A DNA stretch of 64,000 nucleotides. It comes from Azospirillum soli. Its GTDB lineage: Bacteria > Pseudomonadota > Alphaproteobacteria > Azospirillales > Azospirillaceae. Below, one piece after another: positions 43,728-53,802 of the stretch (positions are counted from its first letter, which is position 1; every line of letters starts with the position of its first letter). The translations under genes were made by a program, and so were the position numbers. The notes under the pieces were generated by a model that saw only the letters and a program-made list of their open reading frames with translations, had not been told where the DNA came from and did not search any database. The DNA lies in assembly GCF_017876165.1 (NCBI RefSeq), contig NZ_JAGINQ010000002.1, positions 372,001 to 436,000 on the forward strand. The letters run 5' to 3'.

Positions 43728-44141
43728 ATGATGGCTCCACCGGCCTTTGCTCGGGCGGTTTTCGCCGCCTTCCTCCTCGCCGGCCCCGTCTTCGCGGGTC
43801 TGGTCGGGGTCCCCTTGCCCGCGAGGGCGTCCGAATCCACCCGCTTCGTCACGGGGCTTGGGGATGTGCCGGTGATGCCGGGCCTCGCCCCCGCCGAGGA
43901 GGAACCGCTGGTGTTCGACAAGCCGGACGGGCGCATCGCGCAGTCCGTCATGGCCGGCCGGGTCGACCGCAAGGCGGTGCTGGCCTTCTACAATCAGACC
44001 ATGCCGCAGCTCGGCTGGAAGCGCACCAGCGACACGAATTACGTGCGCGAGGGCGAGGAGCTGCGCCTGGAGTTCGTCAACACGGGGCGCCCGGCACAGC
44101 CGGGCCAGACGACCGTGCGTTTCACACTGAGTCCACGCTGA
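43728..44141 (+). CDS. Exported protein of unknown function
   Basis: A 137-residue protein with a signal peptide (about residues 1-35, FARAVFAAFLLAGPVFAGLV, cleavage probably after PARASES). The mature part has VPVMPGLAPAEEEPLVFDKP and a small alpha/beta domain VLAFYNQTMPQLGWKRTSDT. NYVREGEELRLEF and TTVRFTLSP complete it. The FYxxxMPxLGW pattern occurs in small periplasmic proteins often found beside mutM or echA in related bacteria, but no function is known. ATG 43728 has AGGTGA at 43717-43722. It follows mutM by 14 bases and precedes the enoyl-CoA hydratase gene. Confidence 0.8.
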   Translation: MMAPPAFARAVFAAFLLAGPVFAGLVGVPLPARASESTRFVTGLGDVPVMPGLAPAEEEPLVFDKPDGRIAQSVMAGRVDRKAVLAFYNQTMPQLGWKRTSDTNYVREGEELRLEFVNTGRPAQPGQTTVRFTLSPR

Positions 44142-44201
44142 CGCCCAACCATAATGCCCCCATCTCAAAGGGGGCCGAACCATATCGGGAGCTTGTCGCA
44201 C

Positions 44202-44978
44202 ATGCCGTACGAAACCATCCTCGTGGAGACCCGCGGTCCCGTCGGTCTGATCACGCTGAACCGGCCGAAGGCGCTGAACGCCCTGTCGGACCAGCTGGTC
44301 ACCGAACTGGGCCAGGCTCTGGACACGCTGGAGGCCGACGACTCCATCGGTGCCATCGTCGTGACCGGATCGGAAAAGGCCTTCGCGGCCGGTGCCGACA
44401 TCAAGGAGATGCAGGGCTTCTCCTACATGGACGTCTACGCGTCCAACTTCATCACCGCGAAGTGGGAGCGTCTGGCCAAGTGCCGCAAGCCGACCATCGC
44501 CGCGGTCGCCGGCTACGCGCTGGGCGGCGGCTGTGAGCTGGCGATGATGGCCGACTTCATCCTGGCCGCCGACACCGCCAAGTTTGGCCAGCCGGAAATC
44601 ACCATCGGCACCATTCCGGGCGCCGGCGGCACGCAGCGCCTGACCCGCTTCGTCGGCAAATCCAAGGCTATGGAAATGTGCCTGACCGGCCGTCTGATGG
44701 ACGCGGCGGAAGCCGAGCGCGCCGGCCTCGTCAGCCGCGTCGTCCCGGCCGCCGAGCTGGTGGACGAGGCCGTCAAGGTCGCCGAGAAGATTGCCAAGCT
44801 GTCGCGCCCGGTCGTCATGATGTGCAAGGACGCCGTGAACGTGGCCTACGAGACCACGCTGACCGAGGGCGTGAAGGTCGAGCGCCGCCTGTTCCACTCC
44901 ACCTTCGCCATCGAAGACCAGAAGGAAGGCATGTCGGCCTTCGCCGAGAAGCGCCAGCCGGACTGGAAGAATCGCTGA
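44202..44978 (+). CDS. Enoyl-CoA hydratase
   Basis: A crotonase-family enzyme of 258 residues, hydrating trans-2-enoyl-CoA in fatty-acid or related acyl-CoA degradation. The oxyanion-hole segment is [17 protein letters not shown] (near residue 61). The two catalytic Glu residues are in [16 protein letters not shown] (near 110) and [20 protein letters not shown] (near 130), so hydratase activity is expected. ATG 44202 gives the family start [12 protein letters not shown]; an upstream in-frame ATG at 44154 adds 16 unrelated residues. A strong terminator follows. No other beta-oxidation genes are adjacent. Confidence 0.9.
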   Translation: MPYETILVETRGPVGLITLNRPKALNALSDQLVTELGQALDTLEADDSIGAIVVTGSEKAFAAGADIKEMQGFSYMDVYASNFITAKWERLAKCRKPTIAAVAGYALGGGCELAMMADFILAADTAKFGQPEITIGTIPGAGGTQRLTRFVGKSKAMEMCLTGRLMDAAEAERAGLVSRVVPAAELVDEAVKVAEKIAKLSRPVVMMCKDAVNVAYETTLTEGVKVERRLFHSTFAIEDQKEGMSAFAEKRQPDWKNR

Positions 44979-44988
44979 TCCGCGCCGA

Positions 44989-45017
44989 CCCCTCCCCCGC
45001 ATCTTGCGGGGGAGGGG
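44989..45017 (+). terminator. Terminator after enoyl-CoA hydratase gene
   Basis: CCCCTCCCCCGC (44989-45000) and GCGGGGGAGGGG (45006-45017) form a perfect 12-bp stem with a 5-base loop. There is no U-run, but the stem is very stable. Confidence 0.7.
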
Positions 45018-45078
45018 CAGGTCGGTACCAAGATTTCGTGGCGTTCCTCTTTAAATAAAAACAGCGTTTGACGGCGTC

Positions 45079-45107
45079 TTGACTCTCATTCGGGTGGCGC
45101 GTATAAG
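45079..45107 (+). promoter_or_regulatory. rpsT promoter
   Basis: TTGACT (45079-45084) and TATAAG (45102-45107) are exactly 17 bases apart, about 45 bases before the rpsT ATG. It is one of the best sigma-70-type promoters in the window. Confidence 0.75.
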
Positions 45108-45152
45108 GCCCCCTCGCACTGGGACAGGCGTGTCGTCCGGAGTAGGGTTTTC

Positions 45153-45413
45153 ATGGCCAATCATAAGTCTGCTGAAAAGCGCATTCGTCAAACCGAGCGT
45201 CGTACGGAAGTCAACCGTAACCGCATCAGCCGCATCCGCACCTTCGTGAAGAAGGTCGAGACGGCCATCGAGACCGGCAACAAGGCGGAAGCCGCCGAGG
45301 CGTTCAAGGACGCCCAGCCGGAACTGATGCGCGGCGTCTCCAAGGGCGTTCTGCACAAGAACACGGTGTCGCGCAAGCTGTCGCGCCTGTCGGCCCGCAT
45401 CAAGGCTCTCTGA
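45153..45413 (+). CDS. rpsT: 30S ribosomal protein S20
   Basis: S20 binds 16S rRNA in the 30S body. The 86-residue basic, helical product begins [17 protein letters not shown], with [16 protein letters not shown] and the tail [20 protein letters not shown], all typical. The promoter at 45079 and the intrinsic terminator at 45432 frame it as a single-gene unit. Its place just upstream of dnaA is usual in alphaproteobacteria. Confidence 0.97.
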   Translation: MANHKSAEKRIRQTERRTEVNRNRISRIRTFVKKVETAIETGNKAEAAEAFKDAQPELMRGVSKGVLHKNTVSRKLSRLSARIKAL

Positions 45414-45431
45414 GTTTTTCTCAGCGTCATC

Positions 45432-45463
45432 AAGCCGCGCACCAGTTCTGGGCGCGGCTTTTT
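45432..45463 (+). terminator. Intrinsic terminator after rpsT
   Basis: AAGCCGCGC (45432-45440) and GCGCGGCTT (45452-45460) form a perfect 9-bp stem with an 11-base loop, followed by TTT. Confidence 0.88.
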
Positions 45464-45963
45464 GCGTTGTGCAAAGTCTCCGCTAAAATCCTTCTAAAGT
45501 GCGGGCAAAACAAGCGGCGGCTGATGCGGCCGTGCCACGCACGATTTGTGCTTTTTGACTCGTTCGCTTTCTGTCCCATTGCCAGCGATGGGACGGCTGA
45601 TTAGACTTTCGATCTGTAAGGAATGGCGGATTGGTGTTACTTCGTGTATCATTCGTCATTCGCTAAAGGACGGAGACGTTCGAGGCTGCGGATCGTAAAA
45701 AGAACACGAATCAATCCGTTGCTTCTGGAACGGTCCCTTTCTTAAAAAATTGGCTGGGCGCTGGCGGGATTTACCATTTCGCCAAACGGGTAGTGCTGCC
45801 GTCTAGTTTGGGGGCATCCGCTGTTGGAGTCTTCCGGAGAGGAACATTCCTTGACAGCGGGGCCACATAAAGAGGTGAGCGGGCTTGCCCCGCGCTTCCG
45901 TTGCCGTGGCCGGCGATTGCGTTTCGGCCCGCAGGGGGAGAGGGGGCAAGGAGTAGGGGGAGC
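45464..45963 (+). promoter_or_regulatory. dnaA upstream region (about 500 bases without a gene)
   Basis: No credible coding frame is seen. The first 320 bases are clearly AT-richer than the genome. They hold the inverted repeat GTCCCAT-N8-ATGGGAC (45573-45594), and T- and A-rich runs near 45742. TTGACA occurs at 45851-45856 without a clear -10. I found no copy of the DnaA box TTATCCACA or its close variants on either strand, so an origin here is not supported. The last 80 bases before dnaA are G-rich. Confidence 0.5.
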
Positions 45964-47448
45964 ATGTCGGTCGGCGTGTCGTTGGATCAACAGTGGGCCC
46001 GCATCCGGGGCCGCCTGAAGGACGAGGTGGGCGAGATCGCCTACCGCAGCTGGCTGCAGCCGCTGTCCGTGGCGGGCATCCGGGGTGGCGAGGTGCGCAT
46101 TGTCGTGCCCACGCGCTTCATGCGCGACTGGGTGCTGACCCACTATGCCGACCGCATCCGCGTGCTCTGGGCTGGGGAAAACCCGGAGGTCCAATCCATC
46201 GACGTCGTCGTTGCCTCGACCAACGTTCCGCCGGCACTCTCGGCCGACAACGACGATTCGGGGGAAGAACCGCCCCCCGCTCCGCGCGCTCCGGCTCCGG
46301 CGCCCGCGATGGGCCAATCCTATTCGGGCCAATCCTACTCGCCGCCCTCCTACATCGGCTCCTCCTACGCCGCGTCGGACGAGTCGCCGACGGCGGTGGC
46401 CTCCGTGCTGGAGGACCGCACCGACATTTCCGCCCCGCTCGACCCGCGCTTCACCTTCGAGAATTTCGTGGTCGGCAAGCCGAACGAGCTGGCGCACGCC
46501 GCCGCCCGCCGGGTCGCGGACGCCACGGCGGTGACCTTCAACCCGCTGTTCCTCTACGGCGGCGTGGGCCTCGGCAAGACGCACCTGATGCACGCCATCG
46601 CGTGGCAGATCCGCAAGAACGATCCGAACCGCAAGGTGATCTACCTGTCGGCGGAAAAGTTCATGTACCAGTTCATCCGCGCGCTGCGCTTCAAGGACAC
46701 GATGGCCTTCAAGCAGCAGTTCCGCTCGGTGGACGTGCTGATGATCGACGACGTGCAGTTCATCAGCGGCAAGGACTCCACCCAGGAGGAGTTCTTCCAC
46801 ACCTTCAACGCGCTGGTGGACCAGAACCGTCAGGTCATCATCTCCGCCGACAAGAGCCCGTCCGACCTGGAAGGCATGGAGGAGCGGCTGCGCTCCCGCC
46901 TCGGCTGGGGCCTCGTCGCGGACATCCACCCGACGACGTACGAGCTGCGACTCGGCATCCTCCAGGCCAAGGCCGACGCGCTGAACGCCAACATCCCGCT
47001 GAAGGTGCTGGAGTTCCTGGCGCACAAGATCACCTCGAACGTGCGCGAGCTGGAAGGGGCGCTGAACCGCATCGTCGCGCACGCCGAACTGGTCGGCCGG
47101 GCCATCTCGCTCGAATCGACGCAGGAGGTGCTGCACGATCTGCTGCGCGCCAACGACCGCCGCGTCACCATCGACGAGATCCAGAAGCGCGTGGCGGAGC
47201 ACTTCAACATCCGCGTCGCCGACATGCATTCGGCCCGCCGCGCCCGCGCCGTCGCGCGCCCGCGTCAGGTCGCCATGTACCTCGCCAAGCAGCTGACCGC
47301 CCGCTCCCTGCCGGAGATCGGGCGCAAGTTCGGCGGTCGCGACCACACCACGGTCATGCACGCGGTCAAGAAGGTGGAGGAGCTGCGCGCCACCGACCCC
47401 GCCTTCGCCGAGGATGTCGAACTCCTGCGCCGCATGCTGGAAAGCTGA
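45964..47448 (+). CDS. dnaA: Chromosomal replication initiator protein DnaA
   Basis: DnaA is the AAA+ initiator that melts oriC. Over 494 residues: domain I (about 1-80, [20 protein letters not shown]), a Pro/Ser-rich linker (about 95-150), the AAA+ domain with Walker [15 protein letters not shown] (near 200) and Walker [14 protein letters not shown] (near 259), sensor 2 in the [13 protein letters not shown] region, and the DNA-binding domain IV with [18 protein letters not shown] (near 459). ATG 45964 matches the family start; an in-frame ATG at 45901 adds 21 untypical residues. A diguanylate cyclase gene follows. Confidence 0.96.
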   Translation: MSVGVSLDQQWARIRGRLKDEVGEIAYRSWLQPLSVAGIRGGEVRIVVPTRFMRDWVLTHYADRIRVLWAGENPEVQSIDVVVASTNVPPALSADNDDSGEEPPPAPRAPAPAPAMGQSYSGQSYSPPSYIGSSYAASDESPTAVASVLEDRTDISAPLDPRFTFENFVVGKPNELAHAAARRVADATAVTFNPLFLYGGVGLGKTHLMHAIAWQIRKNDPNRKVIYLSAEKFMYQFIRALRFKDTMAFKQQFRSVDVLMIDDVQFISGKDSTQEEFFHTFNALVDQNRQVIISADKSPSDLEGMEERLRSRLGWGLVADIHPTTYELRLGILQAKADALNANIPLKVLEFLAHKITSNVRELEGALNRIVAHAELVGRAISLESTQEVLHDLLRANDRRVTIDEIQKRVAEHFNIRVADMHSARRARAVARPRQVAMYLAKQLTARSLPEIGRKFGGRDHTTVMHAVKKVEELRATDPAFAEDVELLRRMLES

Positions 47449-47535
47449 TTCGCTTCGGCATCGAACCGTTCGATCCAGAAAGCATATGACTTTAGCTAAA
47501 ATCCCTGCGATGGTGGAGTCTCGGGGGTTGATGGC

Positions 47536-48468
47536 ATGGAGTCGAGCGCAACCATGGAGTCGAGCGTCCTCGTCGTCGATGACTCGTCGGTCGTCCGCAA
47601 GATCATCAAGGACCACCTGGAAGGCCATGGTTACCGCGTCCTGATGGCGAGGGACGGGGCGGAGGCGCTGGATCTCTACCGCGCGGACGACATCCACATC
47701 CTGATCACCGATCTGGAAATGCCCCGCATGGACGGGCTGGAACTGTGCTGGCTGGTCCGCGCGGAGGACGAGCAGCACCGCACCTTCTGCATCCTGATGA
47801 CGGCGGACGACGACATCCAGCGCCGCATCGAGGCGTTCGACGCCGGCGCCGACGAGTTCCTGACCAAGCCCATCGACATGCCCATGCTGCGCGCCCGCGT
47901 GCGCGCCGGCGAGCGCATCACGCGCACGCACCGCCTGATGTCGGAGATGCTGAACACCGACTATCTGACCGGTGTGCTGAACCGCCGCCGCTTCATGGAA
48001 CGGCTGGAGCAGCAGCACCGCCTGTCGCGCAACTTCGCCGTCGCCCTGTTCGACATCGACCATTTCAAGCGGATCAACGACACCTACGGCCATTCCAACG
48101 GCGACATGGCGCTGAAGCGGTTCGCCGCGACCTGCGCGGCGCGCGTTCCGCCCGGCGGCTTCCTCGGGCGACTCGGCGGCGAGGAGTTCTGCATGGTCCT
48201 GCCGGCCCCGGACGTGGAGGCCACCATCGCGTTGGTGGAGGACCTGCGCCTCGCGACTTCCGCCATGACCGCGACGACGGCCGACGGGGTGGATTTCTCC
48301 TTCACGGTCAGCGTCGGCATGTGCCCGGCCGACGGCACCGAGTCGCCGGCCGACCTGCTCGCCCGCGCCGACGAGTCGCTTTACTTCGCCAAGAACAGCG
48401 GCCGCAACCGCACCGTCGTGTGCGGCACCGGCGGCGTGGTGGTGAAGGCGCGCTTCTACGTGATGTGA
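47536..48468 (+). CDS. Response regulator with GGDEF output (diguanylate cyclase)
   Basis: A 310-residue two-domain regulator that should make cyclic di-GMP when phosphorylated. The receiver domain (about 10-125) has the acidic pocket VLVVDDSS, the phosphorylated Asp59 in ITDLEMPRMDG and Lys111 in FLTKPID. The GGDEF domain (about 140-295) has the catalytic loop RLGGEEF (214-218) and LFDIDHFKRINDTYGH. The RxxD inhibitory site normally five residues before GGEEF is absent (PPGG there), so product inhibition is probably missing. ATG 47536 starts the frame; ATG 47554 is the alternative. No partner histidine kinase is adjacent, so it is an orphan regulator. Confidence 0.91.
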   Translation: MESSATMESSVLVVDDSSVVRKIIKDHLEGHGYRVLMARDGAEALDLYRADDIHILITDLEMPRMDGLELCWLVRAEDEQHRTFCILMTADDDIQRRIEAFDAGADEFLTKPIDMPMLRARVRAGERITRTHRLMSEMLNTDYLTGVLNRRRFMERLEQQHRLSRNFAVALFDIDHFKRINDTYGHSNGDMALKRFAATCAARVPPGGFLGRLGGEEFCMVLPAPDVEATIALVEDLRLATSAMTATTADGVDFSFTVSVGMCPADGTESPADLLARADESLYFAKNSGRNRTVVCGTGGVVVKARFYVM

Positions 48469-48475
48469 TGCCTTG

Positions 48476-48490
48476 TGAAGCGATGCTTCA
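48476..48490. repeat. Small palindrome after the diguanylate cyclase gene
   Basis: TGAAGC-GAT-GCTTCA is a perfect 6-3-6 inverted repeat 8 bases past the stop, in the 153-base gap before the polyamine transporter operon. It lacks a U-run, so it could be a weak terminator or an operator for the downstream operon. Confidence 0.4.
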
Positions 48491-48621
48491 TGACGGCGCG
48501 ATGAAGTTTCGTTCCGCTTCCGCTTGAGCCATGGACGAGTGCCGATAATCCCGGCAAAGTTGCCGCTACGGCGGGAACCCGCGCGGCTCCCCCGGCCAAC
48601 GAAAAAGGGAGAGAGGGCGCC

Positions 48622-49791
48622 ATGACCATCACGAACGACCAGCGGTCGAGTGCCGCGACCCAGCGCGCCGCCAAGAGCTTCACCCGTCGCGTGCTGCTGC
48701 AAGGTGCTGCCGCCGTTGCCGGTGTCGCCTCGGTCGGCCCGTTCATCCTGCGCGAGGGGCGCGCCGCCTCCGGGTCCGTGAAGATCTTCTCCTGGTCCGG
48801 CTACATCAGCCCGGACATGCTGGCCGACTTCGAGAAAAAGACCGGCATCAAGGCGACGCTGACCGAATACGCCACCAACGACGAGCTTCTGAACCAGCTG
48901 AAGGCCACGGGCGGCGCCGGCTTCGACATTATTCACCCGACCGTGGACCGCGTGCCCAACTATGTGGAGTTCGACCTCGTCCAGCCGCTCGACGACGCGA
49001 AGGTGAAGTGGGACGGCTGCCTGAAGTCGGCGGTCGAGGGCTCCGCCGGCATGGGCGGCGTGGTCGGCGGCAAGCGCTTCTTCGCCCCGGCCGACTGGGG
49101 CACGGAGGCCATCGCCTACGACCAGACCAAGGCCCCGCTGAAGTACGGCGAGGCGAGCTACGGCGACCTGTGGAAGCCGGAACACGCCGGCAAGGTGACC
49201 GTGCGCGGCCATTCCTCGCTGATTGGCATCGGCCTGTGGCTGGAAAGTCAGGGCAAGCTGCCGCACCCGATTCGCGAGCAGTTCACCGACGAGAAGAAGG
49301 CCCGCGCCAACTTCGACGCGATCCTGAAGGTCGCCACCGACAACAAGAAGAACATCGGCCAGTTCTGGTCCAACGAGAACGAAGCCCAGGGCGCCTTCCG
49401 CACCAACGGCTGCGTCATCGGCCAGACCTGGGACAGCACCGCCGTCGCGCTGCGCAAGGAGGGGCTGCCGGTCCGCTTCATCGCGCCGAGGGAAGGGGCG
49501 CTGGCCTGGATGGAAGGCTTCGCGATCCCGAAGAAGGCCGAGAACCTGGAGCAGGCCTACGCCTGGATCAACTGGTTCTACACGCCGCAGGCCGGCGCGC
49601 TCTACACCAACCACTCCGGCATCTCCAGCACGGCGGTCGGGGCGGAAGCGCACTTGTCCGACCTGAACAAGCAGTTCTTCGCCGACGCCTACCCCGGCGA
49701 CGCGCTGCAAAAGCTGTGGTGGTGGCCGATCCAGGAAGCCTGGTACGTCTCCGTCCGCAACGAGTACCAGGACCGCTTCCTGGCCGCCTGA
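48622..49791 (+). CDS. Polyamine-type ABC transporter substrate-binding protein
   Basis: A 389-residue periplasmic binding protein of the PotD/PotF family (SBP_bac_8). The N-terminus carries a Tat-type signal, FTRRVLLQGAAAVAGVASVG (about residues 20-40). KIFSWSGYISPDMLADFEKK starts the mature fold, with YATNDELLNQLKATGGAGFD and FFAPADWGTEAIAYDQ after it. TWDSTAVALR and WINWFYTPQAGALYTNHSGI complete it. Polyamine or a related cation is the likely substrate, but the ligand cannot be read off. It begins the transporter genes: ATPase 116 bases downstream, and two permeases beyond the inserted copper cassette. ATG 48622 is preceded by GGGAGAGAGGG. Confidence 0.88.
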   Translation: MTITNDQRSSAATQRAAKSFTRRVLLQGAAAVAGVASVGPFILREGRAASGSVKIFSWSGYISPDMLADFEKKTGIKATLTEYATNDELLNQLKATGGAGFDIIHPTVDRVPNYVEFDLVQPLDDAKVKWDGCLKSAVEGSAGMGGVVGGKRFFAPADWGTEAIAYDQTKAPLKYGEASYGDLWKPEHAGKVTVRGHSSLIGIGLWLESQGKLPHPIREQFTDEKKARANFDAILKVATDNKKNIGQFWSNENEAQGAFRTNGCVIGQTWDSTAVALRKEGLPVRFIAPREGALAWMEGFAIPKKAENLEQAYAWINWFYTPQAGALYTNHSGISSTAVGAEAHLSDLNKQFFADAYPGDALQKLWWWPIQEAWYVSVRNEYQDRFLAA

Positions 49792-49815
49792 TCAAAAATA
49801 TTCTGATCTAAATAT

Positions 49816-49891
49816 TCATCTGTGTCCCTCTGTGTTCATCTGTGGAAGGATATTTTTGATCCACAGATGAACATAGATACACACAGATGGA
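49816..49891. repeat. Intergenic inverted repeat with CACAGATG motifs
   Basis: The left arm (49816-49845) has TCATCTGTG words, and the right arm (49861-49891) the inverted CACAGATG(A) words. Arms pair over about 30 bases with few mismatches around a 15-base loop. It lies between the binding protein and ATPase genes of one operon, so it could set their mRNA ratio. Confidence 0.85.
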
Positions 49892-49907
49892 CTTTGAGGA
49901 TTTCTGA

Positions 49908-51071
<1,164 letters not shown>

Positions 51072-52639
51072 CCAGCACGTCCAGCCGTACGGCCCACGCG
51101 CCCGCCGCCGGCAACTCCACCCCGTCCGCCGCATACAGCCCCGGCCCGGCCGAGCCCAACGCCCGCTCCAACGGTTCGATGCCGGCTGAGGGCAGGGCGG
51201 CCTGTATGGTGACCTCCTTGACCGACAGCGGCGAACCGTCAACTTGCGTCAAGTGCACTTCGATGCGGTTGGGCCCCGACCGGGCCGGCGTGATCGTGAC
51301 CACCGCCTGCCGCCCCTTCGACACGATCGCCGCCGTATAGGACGCCTCCACGTCGGACACGGCCCGAGCGCGCGGCGGCGGGGTTGTGCCCATGGCGGCG
51401 GTGAACAGCAGGATCAGCCCGGCCACCACCATCTCTGTGAACACGCTGCCGCGCAGCCGCCCCGCCGTGCCGGCCGAGTCCAGCCCCGGCGTCAGGCGCA
51501 GCCGGTTGAAGCACGCCAAGCCCAGCAACACCGCCACGCACACCATCTTGCCGAGCCAGATCTGCCCATAGGCGCTGTCCACCACGGCGCGCGGCTCGGC
51601 CAGTTGCAGCACGCTCAGCCCCGTCCCGGCGAGCAGCAGCGCCGCCACGGCTCCGATGGCGATGCCGGAAAAACGCCGGACGATCCGCGCGGTCTCCTTC
51701 GCCGTCTCGGTCCGCAGCACCACCGCCAGCGGCCACAGCGACCCGACCCAGAAGGCCGCCGCAAAGCCATGCACCGCCACCAGCGGCACGCTCAGCCAGC
51801 GCGGCTCCGCCGTGGCCGCGTGCCCGGTCGCGGTCAACGCCAAGGACGCTCCGACCGCCCCGCCGACCAGCAGCACGGTTCCGGTTCGGCCGCGTCCCTC
51901 CAGCGCCAGCCCCAGCGCCACGACGATTAGGCTCAACAGCGCCACAACGCCGCTGAACCCGGAGGTGCTGGTGACGCCGGTCTTCCACACGGATGCCCCG
52001 GCCAGCGCACCGAGCGGCGCCCCTTCCAGCACCGCGCCGGCCAGACCGACGTTCAGCACCACGGCCATGGCCGCCACCCCGATGGTCAGGCACAGCCCCG
52101 GCTTCAGTCGTCCGTTCACCGGGCTCCAGCGCCCCAGCACCAGCGCAAGGAATAGCCCGCCGCCCGCCGCGATCAGCAGGCTCCCGTAATGCAGCGCCCG
52201 CCCCAGCGCCGCCGCCAGCACCGTGGCCTCCCGCGCCTGCTCGCCATGCACCGCCGAACGGTCCGGAGGCGCGCCGATGCCGAACAGCAGCGATCCGGCG
52301 ACCGGGTGCCCGTCCCCGGACGACACGCGGTAGCTGACCACATGCGTTCCCGCTGTCAGTTCGGGGGGAAGGGGGACGATCACCGTTCCATTCTCGGCCT
52401 TGGTCGGGCCGGGCAGGGGAAGCGCCTGTCCACCGGGGCCGAGCACCCGGACCGACACCGGCTGCACCGGCTCGTTGAAGCGCAGCCGAATCTCGGCGGG
52501 CGGGTGGTCCAGCCGCGCGCCGTCCGCCGGGACGGACTCGACCAGAACGGCATGCGCCCACGCCACCGGCGTTCCCGCCAGCAGCAGCAGGACGGCCAAC
52601 AGTCCGACGATGCGCCGGCGCATGCCCCTGGGCCTCCGC

Positions 52640-53167
52640 TTACGGCTTGGCGGTCAGCGTCACGCTGGGCGCCGGCTCCTTGTAGTCGTCGGGGGACTTG
52701 CCGGGCTCGGGGATTTCGATCCAGCGGTGCACGCCCTTTTCGCACTCCTGCACCACGGGGAAATGGATCACCGTCCCCACCGGCTGGTCGGGCAGCTTGG
52801 CGCGGAAGACGAACTCGTCATAGTGGGCGTCGGGCAGGCTGCCGCCGGTCCAGGCGATCTCGGTGACGCCCTTGGTCAATTTTTCCCCATAATAATCATA
52901 GGCTTGGGCGTACTGGCCTTCCTTGGTGGTCAGAGTCCAGCCGGGCTTGGGCATCGGCTTCACGGCGACGACGCCTTCGGGAATCTGCACGCGCAGCGCG
53001 GTGGTGGGGGAGTCGCCGCAGCCGTGGCCGACGCGCAGCACGGCCTTGTAGGTGCTGCCGGCGGGGGCCTGCTTGGCCTCCAGCGTGGTGTGGGCGAGGG
53101 CGGAGGCGGCGGGCAGGCAGGCCAGGACGGCGGCGGCCAGAATGGCGCCGCGGGTTTCGCGGATCAT
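52640..53167 (-). CDS. ycnI: YcnI/DUF1775 copper-binding periplasmic protein
   Basis: A 175-residue exported protein. The signal peptide (about 1-25, AAAVLACLPAASALA) is followed by AHTTLEAKQAPAGSTYKAVL. The N-terminal His is the copper ligand of YcnI proteins, and the conserved VGHGCGDSPTTALRVQIPEG includes the Trp/Cys-type segment of DUF1775. PKPGWTLTTKEGQYAQAYDY and FPVVQECEKGVHRW are further family segments. It lies 16 bases upstream of copCD on the same strand, so copper is probably passed from YcnI to the CopC domain. ATG 53167 follows GGAGTTTTCC. Confidence 0.87.
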   Translation of the reverse strand: MIRETRGAILAAAVLACLPAASALAHTTLEAKQAPAGSTYKAVLRVGHGCGDSPTTALRVQIPEGVVAVKPMPKPGWTLTTKEGQYAQAYDYYGEKLTKGVTEIAWTGGSLPDAHYDEFVFRAKLPDQPVGTVIHFPVVQECEKGVHRWIEIPEPGKSPDDYKEPAPSVTLTAKP

Positions 53168-53211
53168 GGAAAACTCCGGTGTTCGGTTGTCTGACGATGT
53201 TGGATCGGGTG

Positions 53212-53598
53212 TCAGACGACCGCCGGAGGGGCGCGCGCGGAGAAAGGCGGGACGGGCCGCTCGCCGGGCGCGGCATCCATGGACGGGAGCGGCATCGCGA
53301 CGGCCACCGCCACAGGCACGACCAGCAGCGGACCAGCCGCCGGCCCCAGCAGCTTGCCGCCGTGCAGCGACAGGCAGATCGGGCAGTAGGTGACGTGCGT
53401 GGCCTTCCCGGCCGGCGCCTTGTCATGCCCTTGATGGCAGGGCGGCGCCTCGGCTGCGGCGGCTGCGACCTGCATGGTCAGGGCGGCCAGCGGGGGCGGC
53501 ACATGCGTCGCCATGACGACGGCGTGGAAGACCAGCACCAGCATGGCCAGCCATGCCGTCGCTCCCTTCGTCACCGATGCCCGCCGCCATGCACCCAT
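53212..53598 (-). CDS. DUF2946-like small protein, first gene of the copper cassette
   Basis: A 128-residue protein with a hydrophobic N-terminal helix (about 14-30, WLAMLVLVFHAVVMATHVPP), a metal-ligand-rich middle (PPCHQGHDKAPAGK) and CPICLSLHGG, then a second hydrophobic segment (about 84-103). The CPICLxxH pattern with flanking His is typical of DUF2946, which accompanies copper and cobalt genes. ATG 53598 is tentative; no strong ribosome site is seen, and ATG or GTG codons slightly downstream are alternatives. It lies 44 bases upstream of ycnI and likely opens the cassette transcript. Confidence 0.72.
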   Translation of the reverse strand: MGAWRRASVTKGATAWLAMLVLVFHAVVMATHVPPPLAALTMQVAAAAAEAPPCHQGHDKAPAGKATHVTYCPICLSLHGGKLLGPAAGPLLVVPVAVAVAMPLPSMDAAPGERPVPPFSARAPPAVV

Positions 53599-53735
53599 CT
53601 TTGGACTATGAGGCCACGGGAATGGACATGAAAGAACAAATAAGAAAGGGTGATCGTGCCCGCGCGCCGGCTCCGCTTGCGCTTGTCGCAATCGCCATGA
53701 TAGGCTTGCAGTCCTACATTCCGGCCAAGGCGGAC

Positions 53736-53788
53736 GAATGAAACACAACGCCGTTTTCTGTTTCATAGCGTTGCACGGCGTTTCATTC
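53736..53788. promoter_or_regulatory. Array of GTTTCAT/ATGAAAC sites between the copper cassette and the permease genes
   Basis: ATGAAAC at 53738-53744 and GTTTCAT at 53760-53766 and 53780-53786 are 22 and 20 bases apart, about two helical turns. GAATGAAAC...GCCG (53736-53753) and CGGCGTTTCATTC (53776-53788) are inverted copies apart from a 5-base insertion. It lies 15 bases before the permease start and 140 bases upstream of the copper cassette, so it could control either or both. Confidence 0.45.
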
Positions 53789-53802
53789 GGGAACCTGCGC
53801 CC

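Noticed and set aside
45464-45963. Chromosomal origin next to dnaA
   Set aside because: No DnaA boxes or clear unwinding element could be found by eye on either strand; in many alphaproteobacteria oriC lies elsewhere.
45742-49710. A 1322-codon open frame on the minus strand across dnaA, the diguanylate cyclase and the binding protein genes
   Set aside because: It is antisense to three well-identified genes, has a low-complexity His/Arg/Val composition, and arises from GC-rich codon bias.
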